DNA from: Epinephelus fuscoguttatus
Lineage: Eukaryota; Chordata; Actinopteri; Perciformes; Serranidae
Direction: 5' to 3'
Assembly (NCBI RefSeq): GCF_011397635.1
Contig: NC_064771.1
Location: forward strand, 17,175,379-17,239,378
DNA length: 64,000 bases
This document shows, in pieces, positions 1-11,600 of this stretch. The first letter of the stretch is position 1. Every line of letters starts with the position of its first letter. The notes beneath the pieces are model-generated. The model was not told the DNA's origin. It made no database searches and saw only the letters and a program-made list of their open reading frames with translations. The translations under genes and the position numbers were made by a program.

Positions 1-1033
1 ACTCAAGCTAGGTGGGCTTTAAAGAGCCCATGATAACAAAAACCAACTTCCATGTATGTTATTAATGTTAGCCTGAGCTAATATTTGTCAGTCCAAGCTG
101 AACAGACAGGCTGCATTTATCCAGGCAGTAGAGGTTATTTCTTTAGCTGATATTTTTGCTTTTGTAAGTGTTGTGCTAATCTTTGAAATCCACAATAACA
201 GGACAAGAAATCAAAAAAGAAAAGATTATTATGTCTGTTTTTCCAACACTGAAAAATTCAACTGTTCAGCTGTCAGAAAGTGTTGCCTCAGATGAAAGTG
301 ACACATGCTAAGGGACTGTTCTCTACTTGTGAGGGTGGTCAGGGGGGTGCAAAACAAGGGAGGCATCTCAGGAATTTTTTTAAGCACTGGGGATGGACTT
401 GTGTTTTTTTATTTTATTTTGACTTGGGGTAGGGACATACAACTTTAAATGGTTGTATTTTATTTATGTTAAATAGTCTTTAAACCTCAAATCCTGCTGG
501 CATGGATGAGGGGCACGTTTTCTTTAAAAATCACCTAAATCAAACCATTTATCATAGCTGAAAAATTGCAAAAACCTCATTATTTTTAAGAAGGATTCAC
601 ATTTTGGTGTTTGTTTTAGTGATAACTCTCACTCCTGTGCTGTTTACTCGTTGCATTGGCTCCATACATACATTTGGTGTGACTATAATTTCTATTTTTT
701 TTATATTTTTTAAGAGGAGGTCACGCATTATCGCCCAGTCGCTCAAGGAAGCTTAAGGAAAAATATTGTAGCTTCGGGGAAAGTCAAGATGAAATATTAA
801 TAATGTTAATGATAATAAAGTCACCCCCCGCCCCAGCCACCCCCCTCCTCTGATAACTTAAGTACAATCCCTAAATTGAGGCTCCACTTGGTTAAGATTA
901 ACATGTTACCATCATGATTATTTGACCGTTCATGAAGTGTGTGCATGCAAAAGTCTCAGGCCATAAAATGCACCAAGTAAAACACAAAACATTCCACCAT
1001 GACCTACTATTAAGCAAATGAGAATAGGTTAGC

Positions 1034-1353
1034 CATGGACGGATTATGAGAGAATGGGCCTCTGGGCACAGATATAAAAAAGGCACCACCTCTTCTACGT
1101 AAGCGCAAGACACAGACTCTGTGGTGGTTTTGCCTGCTTTTGCTGTTGTTTTGTGTGTTTTGTAGTCATTACACATATTTTGGTGGTTTGTGAGGTAATT
1201 TTGCATCTTATTTGGTCATTTTGAGTCTCTTCTTGGTTAGTATGTGTGAATTTGAGTGAACTTTTGTAGGTATGGGCCATGGAGAGGGAGGGAGGCTGAT
1301 GCTTTGTGCCCCAGGGCCTGTCCACTTTAGACCTGGTCAGTAATACATCCATG
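1034..1353 (-). mobile_element. hAT-like MITE, family A, copy 1 (reverse)
   Basis: A 320-bp element bounded by 13-bp imperfect terminal inverted repeats (catggacggatta at the left, taatacatccatg at the right). The flanking 8-mers aggttagc and aggctaac match at 6 of 8 positions, as expected for an aged hAT target duplication. The interior on the minus strand carries short ACAAAA/GACTCAAAATGACC-like repeats, as in copies 2 and 3. There is no transposase. Confidence 0.65.
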
Positions 1354-1602
1354 AGGCTAACAAAGTCCGCTACATCACTCTTAAATCTCAAAGGCTATGT
1401 ATGTACATAACATGACACAAAACTCTGTAACATTATGCAAATTACACCTTCATAGAATCAATAAATTCAACAGATTTGATGACATGTGATGTAAATACTA
1501 AATAACAGAAGCAGAGCATGTATGTACATTATCCTATCTGTGTTATTGGGGCTTATGTAGTGAGTTAAAAAGAAAGGGACTGATAATGAAGGCTATTTTT
1601 TA

Positions 1603-1630
1603 TACTACTACTACTACTACTACTACTACT
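1603..1630. repeat. (TAC)n microsatellite
   Basis: About nine uninterrupted TAC/CTA triplets in intergenic DNA. Confidence 0.9.
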
Positions 1631-4122
1631 GTATGCCAGCTTGATAGATGCAAGTAAAGAAAAACAATGTCTCAAACATACTGCTCAAATACAAGTTTAA
1701 GCAAACCCTGGCAACTTGTCATTTCAAGCATGGAAAGCAATCCCGAAGAGATGCTTTGATTCCAGGCTCCAGAGCACCATCTGTTGGCCTTACATTTCCA
1801 ATGGCTGCTCCCAAGACTGAGTCACGTTTAGAGATGGAAAAAGAAAAAAAAAAAGAAAACATGTTGTACAAATACTTCAGAGCCAAATCAAATAGGAATG
1901 TATGAGTGATAGATAGCAGATGAAGTTAAGTCAGGGAATTTTGCAATATTTTTCCCACCACATGGCTGGTTTTATGACTGAAAATATGTATTGCTCAATG
2001 CTGTGAGGTTTGGAAAATGCTGTCATGCGCTGCAGTGTACTGGTACACCACCTGACTTCTGGAAACTTAGCAAGAGACACACTAGAAAATCAAATGACTA
2101 TTTATTTCACAACAATAAGCAGTTTATCTCATGACACTATTGAAATAATGGAAATTTAGCAAGATGTTATAAAGAGTCTTGGAAGACTTTTAGAACTCCT
2201 GATGCAGGTGAGCATGGAGACTGATGTACTTTGATTATCTACCGCTATAAACATGATGCAGGTTTACAGCCTGAAGCTGTTGACGAAAATCTCCCAAAAA
2301 AAAAAATAAAATTATTGCTCTGGCCAGACAATTTTTAAATTATTTAAATGAATGCAATAGTTGGGGTCAGAGAGAGACTTCTATCATATTACTGATGGAC
2401 AAATGTCTCATATTCAGCAGACCATTTCATTGGAGTTGTGTTGCTAGGAAACAGCAGCAGACTTACTTTCTCAAAGCTGTTCATAATGGAAAAGAACTTA
2501 TTTTGAAAGTCGTTTGAAACTATGAAAAGTTTATATGGGTTAAAAAAGATTTAAAAAAAAAAAAAAAAGTATAATAAACATAATTCCTCTTTTACACTGG
2601 CCCTTATGTCTCCTGACTTTGACAGGTAGACATGAAAGTCAGGTAGTAACTGAAATTTTAGCTACTTCATAGAAAAGATTATATTTCAAACAATGTGTTA
2701 ATCACAGAAAAAGATTTAACATGTCCCAATTCATGTTCAGTACAGTATGCCAAAAATACCAGGATGTTCTCCTGCATCCGGTCAGATTATGCATACTAGC
2801 TATTCTGACCCACAATCCTCTGCGCAGCGGATGATACGTCACATCAGCTGAGCCGTAAACAGATGAACAGCTGTTTGATGGCAGATTGACAGCTGTAAGA
2901 GGTCGCAATGACCAAGTAACCAGTCCAATAGTAATAATAGGAATATTAATTGTTTAAATACAAATTATGCACCCCTGGGAAAAATGATTGGCTACGCTGT
3001 TCACTGTGACCCAGCATTGAGTCTTTTGAATTATACTGTTCAAGGAAACGCAATACATAAACTGTAACAACTGGATGCATGATGGCTTAAAGACTTATAG
3101 CAACAGCCCAGCTGAAAGAGGAGCTGTGGCTTCAGTCATTTCTAGAGATGATCTCCATGGAGGGAGCAGCTTCTAACGTTTGTGTTTCTTCTTACTATTC
3201 GTAAAATACCTACTTTTCCAAGAATCTTGAGACGGACTCCAGAAGCAACATGAATCAACCAATATTTCTTTCTGTTCTGTCCAGTTTAACCTGCAGACCC
3301 ACATCTCACTAAGACACACAAAAACCCTCCATTTCCATTTCTTTTCCTACCCAGTGTAAGTACCCTTGCAGTTGTGTGAGTTATGACGTTGATGTTCTAT
3401 TTGTTGAGAAAATAAATAAAAGTTCAAGTAAAAAAAACGTTTAAATAAACAAAATAATCATATAGGACATAACTATAAAAATGACAACGACAGAGAACTG
3501 CAGATGTAATTTCACTGTCACAAATATATGTTTGAATCTACAATCTGTGCAGCTATAACATTGCAAAGCAGAGCCCTTCAGGTTGATCTCCGTCTCTACT
3601 CAGTGAGTCACGTTACCTCGCCAAGGTAATGATATAAAAGCAAGAGGGTCAAAGTTCAGGGCGAAATGTTATGAGACTGTAGTACGACCCGATTGTGTGC
3701 ATACTGCATACAACCGTACATAGTCTTTAAGGGCAGCTGCAGAACATACTAAAAGTAAAAAACAAAAGTATGCCAGTGTAGATTTCAGAGGAGACACAGG
3801 GGACACGCCTCCCTCAATAACGTTTAGAACACGTGTGTCTGCTCTTCAAATAAAAACACAAAAGTAGCAGAGAGCCTTAATTTGGACAAAAGTAACACCA
3901 TTATTGATGCAGAAAAAGCACAAATTGGTGCATCAAACTCATCAGAATGCCAAAAATTAAGTGTTTGATGCTCAACATTTTCTAGCAGAGGACCTCCAAA
4001 TCTCCCATTCCATATGAGTGTCCCCCAATATTGAAACAAAACCTACGCCCTTGCATACACAACCTCATTCATCCCGTCAATAAAGAGACAATAATTCACT
4101 CAACTTGTAAGAAGTGCAAGGT

Positions 4123-4128
4123 TTTATT
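4123..4128 (-). terminator. Candidate poly(A) signal for the ablim1-like gene
   Basis: AATAAA on the minus strand, about 1.2 kb past the stop codon at 5320. It was the only canonical hexamer I noticed between the stop and 4.0 kb. It implies a 3' UTR of about 1.2 kb. The actual cleavage site is not visible from sequence alone. Confidence 0.4.
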
Positions 4129-5319
4129 CAGGACTCTGGAGGTGGTGTGCTGGGACAGCAGTGTAAAGATAAAACACGGGGGAGAACATCAAATGTTTCC
4201 AATAACAAACATTTCAGGGATAATGTAGCAACATAAAAATACAGTTCTTAAACATGTACTCTTTTCAGTTTTGTGCTCAGACATTTGGAGACAACGGAGT
4301 GAGAGTCAAGAGTGACAAAAATATGATATCATATAGGAGTAACAACGACATCAGGGGTCAAATGCATTCAGTATTCAATCACTGCACCATACATCAGGTA
4401 TAATGACGTACTGTTCAGTAAGGGTAATAATAATGATCTACAAAGGCTTTTAATCAGGACAAACTCACTTTTACCAGCTACACAACTGGACATGAACGCC
4501 TCAGACTTCAATGCCATAAATCCGAAATCAAGAATTCTTTCATTTTCAGAAGGCAAGCAGAAAAATACAACCTTGTCCCATAAATGTTGTAACTTCAAGC
4601 TGCATCCATAATTTGCCTAACCTTATCCATCTTGTCGCTGCTGTGTGCAGATATTTTAAGAATAAATAATTTCAAAAAACATTCAATCCCCTCAAAAATG
4701 TTGTCACTGATAACAATCCAGTGTTTTGCACAATCACTTCTCAATGAAATATGAGCATTTTGCTGCTCTGGTTCCGCCATGAGTTGAGTGAAAACATAAC
4801 AGCAGCACACCGTTTAAAGTTTAACCAGAGGTTAAGCTCAGGTTATGAGTAACGGAAAGATTGTCTAGTGAATGTCACAAAGGTCAGCTTCTCTGGTCTC
4901 TGGCATCAAAGATTACCTTCTTTATACTCTTCACTTTTGGGCATGCCTTGAAAAATACCACACTAACTGTTGCATTTACGGTGAATGGAGATAAATTGCA
5001 CACAGGTGAATTGTCCAATATGAATGTAATCTCTGGGAGACTTGAGAAAGACAAAATAATAATGGCTATCTATTAGCAAAGAGTATAGCAAGTTGAGTTC
5101 TCGTGTTCATATCTGCTTTGAGGTATCACATTTAAACATTATTCATCACAGTAGCCTATAGAATTAACTGGGAAACAAAACAGTGTGTCCAGTTTGAGGC
5201 AAAACAAAAAAAGTCTAATTTGTGTCAAAATGCAAAGAAATAAACATGGAGGGTCATCAGGACTTGACATGTAGCCTACTGCAGATTATCAACGAGTCAC
5301 AACAGGCATTAGGCAGATT

Positions 5320-5675
5320 TTAGAAGAGATTCGCCTTCTTCTTCATGTCGTTACGTTTCCACAGTGGAAGTAAGTCAAATTCTTGAAAGTCCATGCCGAA
5401 GATCTCAAAGAATGATTCCGGGGATAGGTGACGCTGCAAACGAAAGCAGGAAAGGATGAAGTTAGCTGCAGAAAAGCTGCATATTGTTGTTCTTTGTTGC
5501 ATTTCTTATTCTTTTAAGGAAAACCTTTCAGCATAACAGTCTGTTCCGTGTAAAGAAAAAAGGAGCATCACATTCTTTTCTCAAGTTACTCTACCTCCAG
5601 TCTCGTTCTGTCAACATCCTTGGGAAGCTTCACTCGTCCTCTACTGTTAACGGCGAGCAGTTCATATGGGTAGAC
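5320..5675 (-). CDS. ablim1: ablim1-like villin headpiece exons
   Basis: Two exons, 5675-5595 and 5433-5320, encode the roughly 64-residue C-terminal villin headpiece, the F-actin-binding module. The first carries [13 protein letters not shown] and KDVDRTRLE. The second begins RHLSPESF, continues FGM-FQEF-LLPLWKR and ends [10 protein letters not shown] followed by TAA. The basic KKK and terminal Leu-Phe match the family signature. The acceptor for the first exon is ttgtttcatgaag. A second AG at 5693-5692 would add an incompatible phase, so it is disfavoured. Confidence 0.93.
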
Positions 5676-8600
5676 CTTCATGAAACAAAGACTGGTTGAG
5701 AATGCTTTATGAGGAGATCACCGCACACGCTACACCTAAACACAACCTTCTGTACGCTTACACTATGAGATATTACACTTTTAGGGCCAAAAATTTTGAC
5801 TTTATTCAAAAACACTATTCTTGTGGCCCTAACCCTCTTACGTACTATGGAGACACGAGATGGAGTTAGGACACTGTGTACCGTGCAAATATGTATCTTG
5901 TATAACCACCTCACAGTTGTCATGCATAGTAGTAGTCTATATTGTACTAGCCATGCTTTAGCCTGCAGGGAAAAACATACAACCTTGCTTGTTTTAGCTT
6001 TTGTCTAAACACTCAATGTATTTTCACGAATGCTGTCATAAAGAAAGGGTGATGATGAAGTCGTCCTTGAAACCTGTATGCTGTCGTTTGTATGCATTAT
6101 TGTTATTCTTGCATGCAATCTTTCAAAGGTGCTTATAGGTACAGTACAGAACATAAAACTTGGCATTGAAAACCCAATCGTCAGAATAAATGTCGGCATT
6201 GTAAAGTGGCTACGGTTACATGATGGCTTCTCATTTGGAATGAAATAAATCTGAATGAAATCATTCGGAATTAAAGTCTTTCAGGTAGTTTACATGGGAA
6301 ATATTCATTCCGAATGAGGGTTTACATGGGAGCTCAGTTCGATCGCCTTTATTCAGGTCTGCGCAAGGTTTGGGGCAGGGAAGGTTTCTGATTGGTTAGG
6401 GGGCGGGGCGGATGTTACGTGTTTACGTTTAACACTGTAGTCCTCGTTCCGGATAACAAGATGCTTGACGATGCCGTTATTAGCGCATTTTTTGGGCGTG
6501 ATTTGCTTTGCAGTACGACAACAACCTTGTTCTGCTAATGCTTCATCTGTTGAGCAGGAGAAGGGAGGCAGAAGACCGTGCTGTGGCGAATGGAAACCGG
6601 TGAGTGCAACGAGTCCGACTGCTCTAACTCAGCCCGTTGCTATTCAGCTCGTTGCTATGCAGCCCGTTGCTATGCGCGTTATATACGTCATCGCGCCAGA
6701 AGGGCAAGGAAACGAGCATGCGCAGAAAGACCACAATGAATTTAAAGAAGAATGAGTGTATACATGCACACAAAATTCTTTTATTCGGAATGACAAACGG
6801 AATAAACCACCCCCTTTAATCGGATTTAATTTTCAATCGAAATGACCATTTTTCAATCGGAATGACCGTTCATTCCGATTTAAAGTGGAATTAAACTGTC
6901 CATGAAAACGTACTGACTGTGTGGTTAGGTTTAGATGTGTTGGTGAAGATTCTCAGTCATCCAGGTCATGGTAATCTTAGTGCTATATCGTAGGCAACTG
7001 AACTTTCTTGAGTTTCTTGAAGACATTTCGCCTCTCATCCAAGAAGCTTTAGTTCTACGGAACTGAAGAAGCTTCTTGGATGAGAGGCAAATGTCTTCAA
7101 GAAACTCAAGAAAGTTCAGTTGCCTACGATATAGCACTTATGATTACCATAACCTGGATGACTGAGAATCTTCACCGACGAGTGGGTCAGCGATCTCAAT
7201 GCCTCTGTAAGGGTTCACACCCAGACAGAATTTAAAGCCTGTGACTCCGCACCAGTTTGTAGAACTGACGAAGTCTCTCGGATGCAAGACGAAACGTCTT
7301 CAAGAAACTCAAGCAAGTCCAGTTTCCTACGTATAGCAGTTAAGATTAGGTTTAGACACAAAAAACACTTGGTCAGGGTAGGTAAAGATCATGTTTTGTT
7401 CGCTACAAACACAGCTGGAAATGTCAGGAACTCTTGTCAAAAAAATACCCAAAGGTCTCACACCATCCGCCATCACATCCTCCTCCTTATGCTCCTATCT
7501 GAACTGCATTACTTTAAAAATATTGATAACATACATATGAAATGTACAAGTGAAACATATCTATATATGTTTGCAGGAATGCCAACATTTTACTCTGGTG
7601 ACTGGGTTGTGAGAGCTCTCCTCTAGTACCACATGGATATATAAAACAATACTTGCTTTTGGTTCCAACAAATTAGGCATAGAAACTCCTCTGTCCATTC
7701 GTGCTAATGGATGTTGACCGTCATGGAGCTACGGGGTGAAGCAAACACGTGCAATGGGAAAAATTTGATGGCGGGATTAAACACTTGAAGTTACTGCAAA
7801 TAAAGTATATTCATAAAATGTGTGGTTAAGAATTTTGAATTGAAACTGAGGTGAATGTATATTTGACAGAACATGCTCATGCAGACAGTGAGTCAAGGTC
7901 AGGTCTTTGGAAGTGCAGTAAAGCAAACAGGGAGAAGATTCGAGATCATAGAAAGTTCTTCTCACGTACCTTAAAGTCTGAAAAGCAGGGGAAAAGGAAA
8001 AGAAGAAGCAAAACAAATTAATTTCTGGAGAATTGTTTACTGAGTTAATATTATAGTGATGAACGACATCCATGGTAAATAATAAAAATGTCTACTTATG
8101 TACCTCTGAATCTGTCGCTGCTGTAATGGTAGAAATCAGCTGACCGTGGCTTCATGAGAAGAAGGAAAACAGAGGAAGCATTAAATCTATTAAAGTGCTG
8201 TAAGATGGACAAACCTCGTTTAGTGTGTGAAATATAAACAACCCAGGAAGCTGGCTGGACCTACTGAACTACAGGAATGTCACTGACTAGCTTTACAGAA
8301 CAATGCTAAAGAGAGAGAGAGAGTACGTTATCAGTGATGTCGCTCTTACCGGATTGAGGCCATTGCGACCGTATCCAGGCAAAGAGGTTGTTTGGGATGT
8401 GGAGGAATTTGGATCTATGTGTGAAAGTGAAACAGCAGACAGATTAGCTCACCGTGAGGCGGCTTACAGTCAGACTTGGCTCTGTGCCAACATTAGATCA
8501 GACTTACTGAGTAGAATACTTTGCTGGATTTTATTTTTAGCCTTTTGCTAATTGTTCCGTAAAACCGACTTCTTAGTATTGCTCTATTTTTATATTTATA

Positions 8601-11600
8601 ACAAAATCTCAGAAGTATATTTCAGACAATGAGAAGAAATCAGTGTAACAATGTACAAGAATAACAAACATATAATTTTAGAAGCTACAACTGAGGTAGT
8701 GATCAGTAGCTTTAAAAATAAGATTTAACTAAAGTGTTAAAATGAACTTAAATATAGAAAATATTAAATATTGAATATAATGAGATTACAGGTGCCACTC
8801 CATTAGTGCTTTTAAAAGCAGATAAAACATGACATACACACAGCTATATAATAGCTGTAATACCAAATAACAAAATAAATAATAACAATAAAATTCAGTG
8901 GTTAAAATATTGCTCATGATTATTGTTTGTTTGGTGGTTTGAAAGGTTAAAAAAAAGCTCATATTGTACCTTGTTGTTTATAAATTGGAGGCCTCCTGTA
9001 CATGTTGAAGCCTTCGTCTGCTGATAGAAAGAAAGCAGCATCAGCAAATAATTCATTTCTAAATATCACACAGCAGAATCGAAATAGCATAATGTTATAT
9101 ACTGTTAGTAAAACTTACTGTAGTGTCTAATTTTTCCATTTTTATGCTTAGAAATATAATTTATACGGAGTAACTTTTTTTTTGGTTTAGAGGACAGAAT
9201 CATTCAATTTTCCCTGAAAAAAAAAAACGAGAGCTGTATAAAAGAACATTTATACTAAGGCAGTAATTATTATATGAGGGGACACATCCCTCTTCAGTAT
9301 TTATATATGTCGACAAAAATTCACCGCAACAAAAAACGTTGCTATGCTACAACAGGCAACCTTGCACCGCCATCCGAAGTTAGCAGATCATTGGCAAACA
9401 TGATCATAATCGCCAATAAACTAAACAAATTACTATTGTTATCACTACTGTTTTAACACTTTGGTGTACTGCAGTTCTGCATGTGGTTTGTCGAAATGGT
9501 GTTGCCGTATCCCAACAGAAACTGTTGATTGACTACTATGAGTAGATCAATGTCAAACACTGTACTGTCTCTTTAATTCATTACTTTCAAATGTATTCAA
9601 CAGTGGAAAACTAAATGTAATATGAGTGTTATTTAGGCTATATCACTGAGCACGGTTACATGCGCACAATAATCAGATAACTGGGAATAATCAGGTAATG
9701 GTAATAATCCGATTTGACGCGTTTACGTGCACTTCAATAATCTGATAATCAGAAAAACCTGGTTTACATGATTCAGTCCTTCAGTTGGATTTCTCCCCAA
9801 GTACGTGACATAAAACTCAAACTTCCTGTTACAGTAGGTACTCATATCCTTGAAAAACCTCTTACAGTACTGTTTGTTTTTATCATTAACAAATACATGT
9901 GAGAGCATTCTAATGTGTAGTTTATCAGTGTGGAGCCAATTTTACATACTTTGGGTAGATTCGGAGTGACAGTACTGCAAAGTGCAATATACAAGTGTAT
10001 TGTATATAAACTTGTCACACAAAGTGCATAACATATAAGTAAGATAAAATAAAAGTGACAATTTAAACACTGAGAATATAAAAATATATTATTTTATGTA
10101 AAATCTTTATCTGAAAGGAAACAAAAGCTGTCAGATTAACGTAGTGGAGCAGAAAGTACAATATTTCCCTCTAAAATGTAGTGGAGTGGGAGTATAAAAT
10201 AGCAAAACCCGAAAGAAACCAGATTAAAGGGTATACATGCACCGAATAAGCTGACTATTGGGGAAAAAGCTAGATGTGTTTATCTGATTTCTCATAATCA
10301 GATAATGGCTTTTATCTGATAAAGCCTATCGGATTATGCTGTTTACATGACCACTTGAATAATCAGGTAACTCCAGAAATCAGATAATGATCGGTTTATT
10401 AGTGTGCATGTAAACGCGCTCATTGTCAGTTGTTTTAGTTTTTGTCTAGTGTGTTAGCATGTCATAAAAAATTTAATAGTATAGTCTGCCATGGAAAAAG
10501 TCATAGTGTGTGCACTTTTCCTCAGTCATATGCTTGCTCCCCCTCAGTCATCAAAACTTAAAGATCCCCTGATCTATGATTTTTGTGTCAAAGCGCTTTA
10601 ACATGGTCAGTTTAGCTGTTAAGTTTCTAAAAATGTCTCCTGCTCCAAACCTCTCCTTAAGGATTAGGTCACAGGGGTGTACAGTGAGAATAGTCCCTCC
10701 CTATTTTGAATAGGTGATAACGGCCCTGATGCATGTAACTTACTCAGAAAATCCCCAAAAGGTTAATCTCGTGTACAATAACTGTAGTGACCTTTACATC
10801 ACTTATAATTAAAAAAAAGAAAAAAGAAAAACCGGCCAGCCGTTCAGAAAGGTGATGCCATAATGAGTGTGCAGCACATTTACAAAAAGCAAGTGCAGTA
10901 AACGTTTTCTAACATACACTTTAATTTCATGCAGTTGTGGAGTTTCAGAAATGATCATAGAAATCATTTTAAGACTCTAACGTGCCAAATCAATGAATAT
11001 AAAGACTCTAAATAAAATGACTACAATCAAGGCTGTGTGAATTGTTAGTGGGTTGTGAGTGATATTCAGTTCCAACCAAAAAACACATGCCAGCGATTAC
11101 TGGTCAGAGCTTGTCATATCTCAAACACACACACACACATATACACACGATAAAACAGTCTTTAGAAAACTCACAGGGCTGCTATAAATAGACACGGCTG
11201 CTGAGGAATGTGAGGGTGAAGTCGGGAACAGGCACAAGAATATCTACTTATTTAATCAATCAAATCAGTTTTATAAATACCTCCTTTGATCTAGATTTAC
11301 ATGATGGATTATTGTTTTAGTGAAAGATTTTAGGGAGCGGTGGGAAAAGAAGGCAGAAAAACAGGAAAGAAAATGCACGTTCAAAATTAATGGTACAGTG
11401 TGTGTGTTTTCTGTATGTCGAACAGACTGCTGTGCTGTCTCCTACAGTAAAATAGGATATGAAAAGAGTCTGAGTGGGCGGCCGACAGTCTCTGATCTTT
11501 GACCACTAGATGGCTCAGTGCATCTGACAATAAAGTGAATCACATCTCTGTGCCAACCTCCCTATATAGTCCAACTCTGCACCTTCAGCCTGACCACAGT

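Larger units (their letters stand above)
1..4100. other. Gene-free stretch at the left end
   Basis: No exon that can be tied to a known family was found. Open frames are short and lack splice context. It holds one hAT-like MITE (1034-1353), a TAC microsatellite (1603-1630) and several A-runs. It may include distal 3' sequence of the ablim1-like gene or the tail of an unseen neighbour. Confidence 0.5.

Noticed and set aside
898-1391. Two minus-strand frames of about 100 codons
   Set aside because: They overlap the hAT-like MITE copy 1 and consist of its internal repeats.
5676-5691. Alternative acceptor AG at 5693-5692 for the penultimate ablim exon
   Set aside because: It adds 16 bases, which breaks the phase from the microexon. 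The acceptor at 5677-5676 gives the conserved VYPYELL directly after DFK.
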